Source: Gigaspora rosea (Eukaryota > Glomeromycota > Glomeromycetes > Diversisporales > Gigasporaceae). From it: a stretch of 64,000 nucleotides of DNA. The stretch is taken from assembly GCA_003550325.1 (NCBI GenBank), contig QKWP01001270.1, forward strand, positions 63,072 through 127,071. Reading direction: 5' to 3'. Positions 22,331-35,294 of this stretch are shown one piece after another. Positions within the stretch are counted from its first letter, which is position 1, and each line of letters starts with the position of its first letter. Made by a program: the position numbers and the translations under genes. The notes beneath the pieces are model-generated. The model saw only the letters and a list, made by a program, of their open reading frames with translations, ran no database searches and was not told the DNA's origin.

Positions 22331-23828
22331 TTGTAACTCTTATAGAAATTTGATCAAGAGTGCAAGTTTGCAATTTTTTGTCTATCCACATGCATGTCAT
22401 ATAATTAAAAATCTAAAAAAAAAGCAAAAAAACAAACCTATTGTATCATAGAGTTACCTTCTAAAGCAGTAGAATGATAAAACCTGCTTTGATCTGTTTT
22501 ATTATTAATTACATTTGTGCACTATAATTATTCAAGTACTTTAGATTTGCTCATTTTTTTAATCTAATCCTGTAACACTCTAAACTCTCAAACACTATCT
22601 TTGGGTAAAAATTAAGTTAGCTAGAGTTTTTTGCTTGTGTCTAGGATACCTAGCATGACAAAAAATTTAATATACCATATGGCATACCAACTGTTTAAAT
22701 TTGTGCCAGAATGCCATATTGGCATGCTATTATATTATAAAATTGGCAAGATAGTACATGTATAACATTAATAAATTAATTTTGCTTTTACTATTTTTAG
22801 TACTGTATAATTAAATCTAACTAAATTAATATCATGATTATTAAAGTCCGCTGTATAAAGACAGCATGCATATTGGCATGGGGCTAATATAATATATTTT
22901 TATAAAAAGCCTGTTTCTTTGTTAAGTATATGTAATATATTAATGAAGCCCCACTATCATTAGTTCCTCTTTATAGAATTCCATGCCTATTAATCCCTTG
23001 TGCTATTCAATCCTAACTATATTGGGCATTCATTATAGCTATTACATAGCAAAAGGCAGTTTATTATGTAAAACAACTAGAGCGTTTACAGACTAAAGAT
23101 TTACATAGCTTATGTTCATGCACACCCTACAGTGATTGCATATATATTAACATATGATATCCAGACTTTCGCATCTAAACTATAGGAGTCTAGCTGTTAT
23201 ACGTAAATAAAAAAAATAAAATAACGGGGAATAATGGCGAATAATATAAGAATTGCAGTCAAGCAACAATGACAGATATACCCGATAAATAAGATTTTTC
23301 TTATTATCAAAATGTAATCATTAATACATATATGATTATAATAGTGATCATCGTTATTGTTCTTTGCCCCTAGAACTAGATAGTTAAGAAAAGTTATTTA
23401 AAGCGATTTTCCTAACTATATAATTCCAAAAAAAGCGAAAATAAAAAAAAATTTTAAAAAACATGCCTAAATTATGGTAAAACAAGATTGATTAATAATA
23501 ATAATAATAATAAAGAATGCTGTTCTGTCTAAAATAAAAAATTTGAATAAATTATTTCATTGCGATTTCAAAGCTCCAAGATAAGAATTACAAATAGAAT
23601 TAGATTAGATGATGAATTTTATAAAAGATATCTAAAAAATTAAAACTATTTAAAAGAATTAACATATAAATATCAGGTTCAATAAAAATTATTTTTACTT
23701 ATCTTAACCGATTTTTTCAAAAGTTTTAACATAGTTACTCTAAGTCTTGAATTGGGTAGTTTCATATTTGTATTTTTTTTCAAAATAAAAAAAAACTTAC
23801 TAGTAATAAAATTTCTAACTTAATATAA
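22331..23828. other. Gene-free AT-rich stretch upstream of a hAT remnant
   Basis: No supported gene. A short inverted pair around tgccatattggcatg lies near 22722, and a (taa)n run near 23497-23511. Part of this may be the 5' end of the following hAT element, but no terminal repeat was found. Confidence 0.35.
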
Positions 23829-26170
23829 TTGTTAACCAAAAAAAGAACCATACAATCTTACATTAGTCAAGAAACAGGCAAAATTACAACTGATAGCATA
23901 GTTGGATCAGAATCTGGACAACCCCCTTCTGGGTTTACTCTTCCTGATATGAAGGCTCACGATTATTGCTGGATAGGGTTTTGGCACTGCTTAAAAAAAG
24001 TAGCTGGCAACAGATATATTGCTAAATGCTTCTATTGCAGTTTAGAACTGCCAGGCAGGTTTAAAAGACTTCATACTCATGTTCTTATGTGGGTAATTGG
24101 CCTGTTATTGAGAAAAGTTGTTATGTTAAAAAAGCTACCGACTCTCCTCCTAATTTTTGTAAAAAAAACAAAGTATCAGATTAAAAACACCTTGTGTATG
24201 TAAATTCTAATAATATATTTGGGTATTGCCAAGAAAAAAATTGTTTAGACTTTCAAGTATATTCTAATATACTTGAAAGTCTGAACAGCTTTTTTTTCAT
24301 GCTAGCACTAGTATAATATTTTAATCAAACTAATATAAGTTTTTGCAGTACTACTGATATTACTAGTAGCCCATTTGTCTCTGCAACTAAACGACAGGAA
24401 AGTTTAACTAATTGGTGCAAACCAATTCTACAGAATAAATATAATAAAACTGCTTAACGCTGTTATTTATGGCAACCTCTCTTTTAACATTGTAAAAAAT
24501 CTGTACCTTCTCGATTTTCTTAATAAAATAGCACTGAATTATGATCCACCCTTTGCTGATATACTGCATGTTCAAGTTCTTAATCATTCATTTTCAACCT
24601 ACCTTGCTAGAAAGTTTGAAGTAATAGAATCTCTTACTGATATTATTATTGCTTTAAATGGATGGCAGGACGTGTCCAAACATTCGATTTACGGCTTTAT
24701 GGCCTTAAAAGAAAATCAGGAACATGTGTTAGAAATTATCAATTTATCTGTAATAGACATACTGCAACTTTCTTTAAAGAACAACTTAAAAAAGTTATTA
24801 GCTCAAATTCTATCACCAATTCTTTTATTATTGCATGCGTAACTGATAATCCCTCAGTTATGGTTCGGATAAGAAATAATCTTAAAAATGATCACCCGAA
24901 TATTCTTCCTATTCGCTGCTGCCTTTATTCCTTCAATTTACTTGCTAAAGACATTTTTGCTTTTTCACCTTTAGTTAAGGTCATTAAAAATAACCAAAAA
25001 CTCATTAATTTCTTTACATTATCCTACATCTGGCTTTGAATACTACAAGAATACAAAAAAAGAAGGAATAAATCATTTACTTACTACGTTTCGTGAAACC
25101 AAATAGTACTTTCTGGCAAAAGTTTGTCTAGGTAGGAAAATAAATCGCTAAAATATAATTTTAAAAAAATTAAAAATTGGAAAAATCTTAAAATTGATTT
25201 TTTTTTGCTATCTTTACATCTAGATGTAAAGGTTTTTGAAAGAAGATTTTATCACTGTATTGATCTCTGTAGAACTAGTAATTATCTAGCGATTAGAATG
25301 GAAATTCAGGACATAGTAACAAACTATCACTATTTTGCAGACAACAATATATTAATAAAAGTACTCATACCTATTGTGGATGCTATTGGTCGCCTCGAAT
25401 CCAAAGATGCCACATTAGCTGATATCTTCAAAGAAATATTAAGTATTCATTATACTATTTCTACAGTAAATATCTCGATTGATAGTTTCAAAAATCATGT
25501 CTTGGCTACTATTGATAAACAAACAGATGAATTCTCTGATAGTATCTATTTTGTGGCTTTTTTTTTGTCTCCAAATTATAAGCAGGTTGCAATATCGAAG
25601 CAAATATAGGAGATTTAATTATTTGATCATCTCTAGAATTGGCAAAAAATTGGGGGTTTGATAGAAGAAAAACAACTCTTCTATTAAAAGAATTTATAAG
25701 CTACAAAACAGTGATGCGGCTTTTGATAATTTGTGGGATGCTAAAGATATTAATCCTAAAGTTTTTTGAACAAAGTTTACTGAAGGTTCTCTAGTTCTTC
25801 GACGATTTGCAATAAAAATCTTTGCTATTGTTCCTCACACAGCAGCTGTCAAACAATTGTTTTTTAGTTTGGGATTAGTGAAAACAAAATTGTGAAATAA
25901 AATATCCTCTGGTACAACTGGAATGCTTGAAATGCTTCGTCATACCATTAGCAAAAACAAATAGAGATAAAAAAATCTAAAAAAAAAAATCAAAATTTAT
26001 CAGAAAATTTTATGAATAATACAAGTCAAACTGAATATGCCGATATTGATTCTTTCTTTAAAAAAGGATTTGATAAACTTCTACAAATTAATGTTAAAGA
26101 GATAAATATAGATATAAATGATGAATTGGCAATAGAAAAATTTTTCGATATCAGAACTTTTGAATAGAAT
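23829..26170 (+). pseudogene. hAT-superfamily transposase, decayed
   Basis: Plus-strand pieces appear in the order of a hAT transposase. A BED-type zinc finger: GNRYIAKCFYCSLELPGRFK then LHTHVL. A DDE-core piece: FADILHVQVLNHSF, then IALNGWQDVSKHSIYGFMAL, then AFSPLVKVIKNNQKLINF preceded by PIRCCLYSFNLLAKDIF. An insertion-domain piece: IKVLIPIVDAIGRLESKDAT. A C-terminal piece: DSIYFVAFFLSPNYKQVAIS, then RFAIKIFAIVPHTAAVKQLF (hAT dimerisation motif region). At least six frameshifts or stops break it. Its terminal repeats are not identified and a LINE is inserted about 150 bp downstream. Confidence 0.8.
24247..24282. repeat. 36-bp palindrome inside the hAT remnant
   Basis: Arms agactttcaagtatat and atatacttgaaagtct are perfect complements around a 4-base loop and extend imperfectly on both sides. 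It lies in a non-coding part of the decayed transposase and could be a small insertion. Confidence 0.7.
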
Positions 26171-26785
26171 CAAAAAGAAATAGTTGAAAGAAGTTTGGAT
26201 ACTTATTCTTAAAGACATATCATTAGCATTAACAAGATTGGTCAGTGGATGATATTTTTTCTTTATTTTAGAATAAAGTTAATAAAAAAATAAGAATTCA
26301 ACAATATATAAAAATCTTTTGTTCAGGACAACTCTTTCCGCTGATCCACATTTCCAAAAAAATTGTAAATCAAAATTCTGATACTGAACAAAACTTTTAC
26401 TAAGAAAAACAACAAACTCACATAAGACAAAAGAAAAGTCTACTAAAATAAACAGTAGTTTAGTAAGCACATTTGGATGCAGTTCTCGTAGATAGTTCAT
26501 TTTTAGAGAAAATTTATTTTTCGAGCAAACTTTTGAAGAATTTTTGAGGACTTGCTGAAACCCTGTACTGTAGTTGTAATCAAGTACGCGCAAACAAATA
26601 AACAAATAAACAATAACTAAACGGGTATACAAAAATCACGTCCAAACAAACAAATCGATTAAATAAACAAACATGTCCAATTCAATCACGTGAACACATA
26701 ATTGTAGATTCTAAAAATAGATTTCTAGAAAGTTCAACATGCAGATGGAGATAATCATACACAATTAAATGCAGTTAGAGAATTT

Positions 26786-27685
26786 TTGAACAATCCTATA
26801 GATAAGATTTTGAAGGCTATTCCTGCATTAAGATATGAATCAGGCAACAAAGAACAAGAGGAGTTCATTGTTAAGTTTATGAACATTGCATATCCGTTGG
26901 CAGAGTCAGCTATCCTGCGAATTTTAGAATTACAAGAAGCAGAAATTAAGAAACAAGAAAGTGCAAATGAGGAAGCACTACTTAAAAAAAAAGAAGAAGA
27001 AGAACTCCGTCTACAAAAAGAAAAAGAAGACTTGTTAAGAAAAGAGACTCTAGCAAGAGAACAGAAATTAGCAGAAAAAAAGAAAATGTTGTTGGTGCTC
27101 TCAGAAACAGGCTGTATAGATTATAGCACTGAGGAGCAGCTTAGTAGTATTACGGACATAAAAGAAGAAGAAGAGATCTCCCTTGAAAATAAAGAGATCA
27201 TATTTGGATCGATACATGCTCCAGGAAACAGACTAAAGTATAGAGAAGGAAGTACAACAAGACTAACAAATGAATCTAGAACCAAGCCAAATAAAGGAAA
27301 AGAAGTTTTGTACAAAACAAAAGACACGAAAGAAATCACAACAAAGAACTTTTATTCTAAACAAGATATAGTCAATGAGTCTAAAACAAAAACAACTAAA
27401 ATTACTTTTTGGGATATGCCAGCAAGGGGGAGAACAGACAATTTATACAAATTTATTAATAACTTTGGACAAATAGAAAGCTCATATTGCACGGTTAATA
27501 GAGCTGGTCATGCCAAACTTGACTTCGTAGTACACTTGTTACCTGATAAGGATGAACAACTACAAAGCATATGGGCAATTCCATACAACAATGAATCTTT
27601 AACTTGTATAACTCTCGGAGAGAATGAAAAAGAAGTATTAAAGATTAGAAGAAAAATAACAGCAAAACTTACTGGCCTACCATGA
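26786..27685 (+). CDS. LINE ORF1: coiled coil plus RRM-like region
   Basis: A 299-codon frame, open further upstream without an ATG I can favour. Residues about 50-105 are rich in E, K, L and Q (EEALLKKKEEEELRLQKEKE), predicted coiled coil. Near the end TKITFWDMPARGRTDN, then YKFINNFGQIESSYCTV, has the spacing of an RRM (RNP2-like strand, loop, FG). The stop at 27685 is probably a mutation, because in-frame coding resumes with AKMVYIFKNRNGYQRG and SALVKFENMKDKQKVLK, a second RRM-like block. Role: nucleic-acid chaperone that binds LINE RNA. Low chance of function. Confidence 0.65.
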   Translation: MNNPIDKILKAIPALRYESGNKEQEEFIVKFMNIAYPLAESAILRILELQEAEIKKQESANEEALLKKKEEEELRLQKEKEDLLRKETLAREQKLAEKKKMLLVLSETGCIDYSTEEQLSSITDIKEEEEISLENKEIIFGSIHAPGNRLKYREGSTTRLTNESRTKPNKGKEVLYKTKDTKEITTKNFYSKQDIVNESKTKTTKITFWDMPARGRTDNLYKFINNFGQIESSYCTVNRAGHAKLDFVVHLLPDKDEQLQSIWAIPYNNESLTCITLGENEKEVLKIRRKITAKLTGLP

Positions 27686-28249
27686 ATTACAAATGAAGTA
27701 ATATTGTAGAGACAACTTAAATACATCAAGGCCAAGATGGTATATATTTTTAAAAATAGAAATGGGTACCAAAGAGGATCAGCTTTAGTGAAATTCGAAA
27801 ATATGAAAGATAAGCAGAAGGTACTTAAAACCAAGATTAAGTACTTCAATTCGACACTTAGTTGAATACATGAAGAGCTAGATAAAGTAGATGTTTCAGA
27901 AAGCTGAACAAAGAAATCTTTTATTATACACAATTGGCTCGATAAAGAAGTAGAAATTAAGAAGGAAAATGAAAACAGTGAAAAAAATGCACACTCATCA
28001 CAAAACGAGTTTAATAATAAAGACTTACTATTAGAAATTCTAAATAGACTAACTCAGCTAGAAGAGACAAACAATTTCAATGACCACAAGCGCTCAAATT
28101 TTTTCTCTGTACACAGAAGCAATCATATATACAAGAAAAGGTTTTCATACAGGGAAAGGGCAAAGGATAAGGAATGGCCAAATCATTCCTAATAGTAACC
28201 GTGGGCATCTTAAAAAAAACTAGCAGCACAGGCAGTAGGTGCTGGGAAA

Positions 28250-29580
28250 AAAAGGATGAGGAAACAAATAACCTTTTGACATTTGCATTTCATAATATTA
28301 ATGGAATTAAATCAAACAAACCAAGTAGAAAGTTTAATGTATTTGATGGGAATGAAAGGAGTAGATATAATTGGGTTATGTGAAACAAACATACAAGAAA
28401 AGGAAAGTAAATGGTTAATAAATAGTGATGAAAACTATAGAGGCTTTTGGTCATCAGCGGAAGAAGATAAGAAAAAGGGATCTGGTGTAGCAATAATCAT
28501 ACACAAATAAATTGAAAAGTATCTAGCGAGAGTACTGAAATGGTCACCTTACACAATTGAAGCAAATATGGTATTTAAAAATAAAGTGTGTGACCTCTTC
28601 ATCGTATATATCCCACCTAACAACAAAGAATGTGAAAAAGAGATATGCAAGAATTTATCTATTAAAGTTGAGCAAATACAAAAGTCTAGCAAAGCAAAGG
28701 TATTAATTATGGGAGATTTTAATGTAGAAGTTAACAACAACACGATAAATAGTAACGAATCAACAAAGGGCCTAATAGAAAAAGTCCAATACAAAAACTG
28801 TTAGATAGAAGTTTTCAAAACATATTAACATTTAGATATAGGCGCTAGTAGGGATACAAGAAAGGGCTTAACCAAAAACTCAGAGATTGATTATATATGG
28901 TTATCACACAATTGGCACATTGATTTAGCAAAGTGCAAGATACAAGACATGAGCCTATACACGAATAGCGACCATTATATAGTTTTCGTCTGGTTGTTTT
29001 CTAGAATTTATGTCCCTAACCAAAACAGAGCACAAAGATGTAGAGCAAAAAGCAAAAATATTTGTATTGATACAAGTAAAATTCAAGAAGAGGACTGGAT
29101 CGCTTTCGCAAATAAATCTAATGAAATTTTAAAGTTCAAAGTGGAAAATCAAAAGAAAACATACTGCGAAAGTGCTAAAACAGAGGAATCAGTTATTCAA
29201 GAAGAATTGGATAACAAATAGAACTAGTTAGAATCGAGTATAAGAACAGCAGCAAACAAAACTTTACCAAAAAAGTGCTTTACCGCGACCAAAACAAAAG
29301 AAACTAGCGAAGAACAAACACACAGTCTGCGGAAATTATCTAAAAGGCTAAACAAACTATGCAGAAAAGGCAAAAAGCATATAGGCCAAGCATTAAGCAG
29401 TAAAGACAAAGAGGAGTTAAAAAGTGTCTTAAAGGTAATTGAAGCAGGATTGGAAGAGAATATAACTCTTGAGAAAAAAATAGACTTATGGTCAGACGAA
29501 ATCTATGAACATCTGGAACTTAATGTCAAACTAGTTAAAAAGTATAGAACAAAAGAAACATTTTATGTGAAGAAAATAAA
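28250..29580 (+). pseudogene. LINE ORF2, APE-type endonuclease domain, broken
   Basis: Coding order matches the apurinic-endonuclease-like domain that nicks target DNA: TFAFHNINGIKSNK (catalytic N), a frameshift near 28325, DIIGLCETNIQ (catalytic E), FIVYIPPNNKECEKEI, VLIMGDFNVEV (D and N), SEIDYIWLSHNW and LYTNSDHYIVF (terminal S-D-H). Stops fall at about 28508, 28802 and 29219, so the domain cannot be made as one chain. The linker before reverse transcriptase follows and is interrupted by the insertion at 29676. Confidence 0.85.
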
Positions 29581-29675
29581 ATAAGGGAGAGTATAGACAA
29601 GAGATGTAGTAGAATAGTAACAGATTAAAAATTAATGCTAAATAGTATTTTAGAAAGGCTTACTAGAAAAATTAA

Positions 29676-30930
29676 GGGAAAAGGTTTTTCACACATCCGC
29701 ATGGTTGTGCACCCCATGCATGCATATAAATAATGATCATCAAGATAATCATGTTTTGTTGTTTTTTTTTGCTTTTACTTACTACAGTACTAATTTTTTT
29801 TCTTTTTTTTTTTAACTTGTCGTTTTCTAGTTTTGTTCCGTTGTTGGTGCCATTGTTGGTGTTGTTGTTGGTGTCGTCGTCGATGTCGTTGTTGGTGCGT
29901 CGCCCGGTATCATGTTGGTATCGTTTCAAGTATCATTGTAAGTGTCGTCGTAGGTGTTGTCGCTAGATTTTTTCTCAGTTTGATGTCCCTTGTTTCTTCA
30001 GTAAGTGATCTTGCGTGTCTCTTGTGGAATAGTCGCGTATGTTTCTCTGGCGTTTTTTCGAAGTAATCTTATACGTTTTTTTTGGAGCTATAGAGGGCGT
30101 TCTTGGTGTGTGATTTTGTATGTTTCTCTAGTAGGTGGTCTTGCACATTTTTCCGGAGTTGCTTTGTACAGTTTCTTTCGTGTGACTTCAAGGGTTCCCT
30201 GATGTTTTTTTTATACCGTAATCTTGGTAAGTTCTCCGGCATTCTTGTAAAGTAGCTTTGTGTGATTCTTTTCGTGTTAAGTTTTTTTTATGTTTACTAA
30301 TTCTTTTAGGTATATAGATCTTGGTTTGTCTCATTGGGTTCGAAAAATGATGCTTGGTTGTGTAAGTTTTTTCAGATTTTTTTTTTTTGTATGTATAACT
30401 AGTTCTTTTATTTTATATTATGTTGTTGTCGTTGGTGTCAATATCGTTTGCTGATTTCGATAGTGCATTGTTTTTCTGGTGCGCTATTTTTCTGGTGTGA
30501 CATAGTTCGCTCTTGGTGTTTTGCCATTACTTCGCTGGTGTGCTGACGCTTACGGGTGCTTTTGTTATTTGTTTGCGATTTTGTTTCGGTTGTGCTTCGT
30601 TGGCTTTATTTTTGTGGCTTTACTGGTGTTGGCTTTTTACTTATCTACTATTATCTTGGTAATTGTCGCATCGATGTTAAGTAGAATGTAGAATTAGTGA
30701 TTATAATTTTAATCGGGTATTGAGCGTCGATTTTGTTCTTTTTACTGGTATTAATGTAATACAATAATAAAAAAAATTAGTATATATAATCTTACAGTAA
30801 TAAAAAAAAAAATTAGTAATAGCTTATGTAATCTTAAAAAAAAATTATAAAATAACAATTCCTGTGATCAAATTTGATTGGTCGATTACAGGGGTGCATG
30901 ACCGTGCAGGTGCACAAAATTCCTAAACCC
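29676..30930. mobile_element. MULE-like inverted-repeat element in the LINE, 1255 bp
   Basis: An exact 9-bp duplication AAAAATTAA flanks it (29667-29675, 30931-30939); ends start GGG and share an inverted repeat of about 40 bp best conserved at tgcaccc(c) (left gttgtgcacccc, right ggggtgcatgac). Nine-base duplications are typical of Mutator-like elements. The interior is T- and G-rich low-complexity DNA with gttgttggtgtcgtcg runs and no gene; the 65-77-codon frames there are repeat translations. Confidence 0.8.
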
Positions 30931-30959
30931 AAAAATTAAAATAGATAGAATATGTGAAA

Positions 30960-32712
30960 ATATGGGAATGATTTTAAGCTATACACAGAAGAAAAAAAGG
31001 TCTTTGACAAAGTAGAAACACACTTTAAAGAACAATTCAGAAAAAGAAACTTCGATGGCAGTACCTAAAACAAGTATGGCAGGAGCAATACAAACCAAGA
31101 ATGGTATGACCAAGTATCGAACAAGATTACCTTAGAAGATTGGGAATTCGCACTTTTCTTATCCTGAAAAAACTCAGCTTCTGGTATTTCAGGTATTATA
31201 TCCCAGTCTTAAGACATCTTGGAAAATATACAAAATTATTTTGTACAGAATTGCTGTCCAAGTGCTTAGCAAGTGGTAAAATACCACAGAAGTGGAAATT
31301 GGGCCTGCTATACCCTATATCTAAAAAAGAGAACTGGAACTTTAATTTGAATAATGTTCGGCCAATTATACTCATAGAAACAATAAGGAAAGTTCTTAAC
31401 AAGGTTTTAATGCAAAGATTAGATCAAATTTTTAGGGAAAAAAAGATACTAAAAGGTTCAAATTTCATGGGTTTATCAGGAGAAAGTACTGAAGATACTA
31501 TACATATTCTAAATTGTATAATGGAAGAGGCCAGAGAAAAGAAAAAAGAGCTATAGGTCTTGTTCCAAGATATGCAAAAGGCCTTTGATTCTGTAAGTAT
31601 GGATTCTCTGGATCTGGCTCTTAAAAGAATTAAACTACCTGAAAATCTTTGCAAGTATGTTACAAACCTCTTTTCAAAAAAACAATTCGAAATTATAACT
31701 GCCTTTGGAAACACAAAACAAAGTTAGAGCAGGTGACGGGATTGACCAGGGAGAGGTACTTTCTCCCTTGGTTTGGCGTATTTTTTATAATCCACTTCTG
31801 TATAAGATTCAAAGCCGGAAAAAGTAGGGATATGAAGTCGAAGTAGATTGCCTCATAGACTTACAGAATAACAAAGTCAAACATATAAAATGACGTCAAG
31901 CGGTTCTGGCTTACACTGATGATACAACCTGGATTGCCAAATCCAAAGAGAAATTGGAAGAGATGCTGAAGCTGGCTGATGATTTTTACAAATTAAATAA
32001 TATTAGAATCAATAAAAACAAATCAGAATTGATAGTGATAAACAAAAATCAACAAGCAGCAAATCATGAATGCAAAATTTGCTCTAGTGATGGAACAGAA
32101 ATCCTTGCAAAAGAAAAGGACAATCTAGCAAGGTTTCTAGGCATCTGGGTTTCTGAACAGAATGACAAAAATTGTGGTTTAAAACTAGTAGAACAGGAAA
32201 TTCAAAACCTAATAAAAATTGTAAGAAAAAAAAAAGTTACACTTGGACACCTGCAGTACATTAACTACAAGGTTTTAATTCCAAGAGTAGAATTTAAGTT
32301 AAGGTGTTACATAGTAAACAAACGAGTATGTGACTGTTTGTATAGACCATGGTTAATGCTTATTAAAAACAAAGCAGGGCTGGCAATCTCTATAGCAAAC
32401 GGGATCCTACACCATCGTAATCTATTGGAGCTCAGAACTATCTGGCAAGCAAGTTTAGCTCAGCAAATACCAAGCTTAATCGAAAGATTAAACAATACAG
32501 GAATAGTAGGATCAGTGACTTGGATTAGACTCAGGCAGGCCCAGTTAAATAATAAAAGTGCAGATTGCATTTTATCTTGGAGCATTGACAAATGCAAAAT
32601 TAGTGAGCTTAGATTCAATTTTAATACAAAATTAGTACAAGAAGCAAAAACACTTAAAATTAATATAGAATGCAAAGAAATAGAAGAGGCGTTGAAACTC
32701 ACATATGAATAA
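30960..32712 (+). pseudogene. LINE ORF2, reverse transcriptase domain, broken
   Basis: From ITLEDWEFA the domain runs ASGISGI, then PVLRHLGKYTKLFCTELL, IPQKWKLGLLYPISKK, NVRPIILIETIRKVLNKVL, FQDMQKAFDSVSMDSL (catalytic D), GIDQGEVLSPLVW and LAYTDDTTWIAKS, where YTDD corresponds to the YxDD catalytic box. The following 252-codon open frame (31954-32712) is the thumb and linker. Frameshifts near 31170, 31720 and stops near 31556 and 31845 inactivate it. Confidence 0.9.
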
Positions 32713-33889
32713 AAAAAGAAATCTGGCCCTCTTAAACACGAATGAAAAGAAAGGTTTTCTGAAGAACAGAAGCAGCCACTGGATAGTAGTAGAGCAGTTA
32801 ATCAGCCAGGATGGCGTCTATCTGTTAATATAGTCACAATTACAAAAACTCAGAGGCCTCAGTAGTTGTGAAAAAAAACTATTATGGTTTCAAAAGATAG
32901 AAGAGTTACTAATATATAATATTAAATCAAGAGAAGTAAAGCCCCAATTTAAGTTAGAGTGTGGTAATAGCTTGGCGACCCAACCTACTCTGGTACCAGT
33001 TTCTGGTGACAACCGAAAACAAGAATGGGTTCTCTTTGGAACAAATAGAGAAGAGACAAACATAGAAAGAATTAAAAGGAAAAAAGAAGAAGTTTTAGAA
33101 ATTGAGTACTGAACATATAGAAAAGAAAATACTGAATCTTTAATCAAGTGTGCAGTATGTTAAATGGCAGAAAAGAATGATAATAATACGTGTCTAATCA
33201 AAAAAAGGTTCCGCGAAAATAGAAGAGCCCTTAAAAATGGTGTTGTCAAAAGAAATGGAAAGAATAGCGCACTCTGTAAGATTCTAGTTAAAGCTTTGAG
33301 TACTTGTATCGAGTTAAAGAACGATGGTCTGAGCGTGGTTAACATGAAGGAAGAAGTTTTTATCGAAACAGTGGTTAATTCGTTAATCGACAAGTACATA
33401 ATAGAACAAGAATTCAAAGCTAGGCTCAAGGAAACAGTACAAAAACTAGCAATAAATCAAAATCTAGGTGTATATGTTATGTGTCACTTCACAATTCATG
33501 TCAATTTTAAAATGACACATGTCAATTTAAAATGATTAAAAAATTGCAAATTGACATATGTCAAATAATAATTAATATTTTCACTCCAGATCTGACCCTT
33601 CCGACCCAGTCATGTACAACATAATTCATATGACTTTTGGGTTTTTGCACTTTGACCAATGGCAAGCATCCTTATCCTGTACACAGGGTAGAGGCTTTTA
33701 TCCTATGCCCGAGGGGTATAAATTTTTATCCTGTACTACTTAAATCTGATTGGTCCAAATATTAAAAATTTAAATTTTTCGAAGTCTTTTTTATTATAAA
33801 TAATTTATTAAAAAAAAAATAAAAAAAAATACAAAGTAGCAAAAAATACAAAAAAAAAAGACAAAAAGTATAGCAAGACAAAGGCCAAA

Positions 33890-34230
33890 AAAACCACCAA
33901 AAAACATCAAATAACAATGAAAGCACCAACGTGATAACCAAAGACACCAAATGATTACCAATAGCACCACAAAACTATGATAAAAAACACTACCAAATGA
34001 TGCCAAAAAACACCACCAAACGATGACTAAAAGACCACCAAAAGTGACACCAAACTATGATGAAAAGCACTATTAAACGATGATGAAAAGTACTATTAAA
34101 CGATGATGAAAAGACCACCAAATGACAACCAAAAACGCCACCAAACGACAACCAAAAGCACACCAAACGACAATGAAAGCACCACAAAAGAGTGACGAAA
34201 AGCACCATACGAACAATAACAAAAGCACCA
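33890..34230. repeat. Degenerate 24-bp minisatellite
   Basis: About 13 diverged copies of a unit close to accaaacgatgacgaaaagc. It gives long hydrophobic minus-strand frames that are repeat artefacts. It lies inside the long-inverted-repeat element. Confidence 0.65.
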
Positions 34231-34232
34231 AA

Positions 34233-35030
34233 GGGACTTTACTATGTAGCAACTACTTGCGATCGCTAAAAAACCAAAGTGGTTTTTTAACGACCCAAGT
34301 AGTTGCTACATAGTAAAGCCCAAATTTTACTATACAAATCGATTAAAATCGATTAAGTAACCTTATTTGAAAAAAAATACACATATAGTAAAATTTTTAG
34401 CAAGATTGGTGAACATTTTATTATTTGACATTTAACTTTTACGTTCAATGAAAAAATTAAAAATTTTTTTAATAAAATATATTTGATGAACGTAAAAGTT
34501 AAAAGTCAAATAATAAAATGTTCATCAATCTCACTAAAAATTTTATCTATGTGTATTTCGCTCTTTCAAATAAGGTTACTTAATCGAATTTAATCGATTT
34601 GCATAGTAAAATTTGGACTTTACTATGTAGCAACTACTTGTGATCACTAAAAAACCAAAGAGGTTTTTTAACGATCGCAAGTAGTTGCTATATAGTAAAG
34701 CCCAAATCTTACTATGCAAATTGATTAAAATCGAATAAGTAACCTTATTTGGAAGAACAAAATACACATAGAGTATAATTTTTAGTGAGATTGATAAATA
34801 TTTTATTATTTGACTTTTAACTTTTACATTCGTCGAATATATTTTATTAAAAAAATTTTAATTTTTTTATCAAACATAAAAGTTAAACGTCAAATAATAA
34901 AATATTTACCAATCTTTCACCAAACTTGCTAAAAATTTTACTGTACATGTATTTTGTTCTTTCAAATAAGGATATTTAATTGATTTTAATCGATTTGTAT
35001 AGTAGAATTTGGACTTTACTATGTAGCGAC
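34233..35030. repeat. Two tandem foldback units of about 380-396 bp
   Basis: ggactttactatgtagcaac starts at about 34234, 34615 and 35011. In the first two units it forms an 88-bp foldback with gttgctacatagtaaag and its loop pair aaaaaaccaaag / gtggttttttaacg. Each unit then carries a second, larger palindrome centred on aaaattttttta with arms ttatttgacttttaacttt. Possible satellite-forming element. Confidence 0.7.
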
Positions 35031-35294
35031 TATTGTCAATTGTGAGCAGCTTATTTTGTAGTTTAATTTGAATTTACTTCAGGTTCAAATTTTGATTGGG
35101 CAATTAATGTTGTATGGATCATATAACTAGAATTTTGTATAACTTAGTCATTGGTCAAAGTGTAAGAACCCAAAAGTCATGTGATCTCTGTTTGTATTAC
35201 GTTGTACATGACTGGGTCGGAAGGGTCAGAGCCAGAGTGAAAATATTTATTATTATTTAACATATGTCAATTTGCAATTTTTTAATCATTTTAA

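Noticed and set aside
26279..26632. 117-codon minus-strand frame
   Set aside because: It overlaps the plus-strand 5' region of the LINE and has AT-driven composition; no recognised domain.
29733..30202. Overlapping plus-strand frames rich in Cys, Arg, Val
   Set aside because: They lie in gttgttggtgtcgtcg low-complexity DNA of a non-autonomous element; no conserved domain.
33762..34208. Hydrophobic cysteine/tryptophan-rich minus-strand frames resembling membrane proteins
   Set aside because: Translations of a 24-bp minisatellite.
34233..35030. Regular repeats considered as a CRISPR array
   Set aside because: Units are about 380-396 bp foldbacks inside a transposon in eukaryotic DNA, with no short repeat/spacer pattern.
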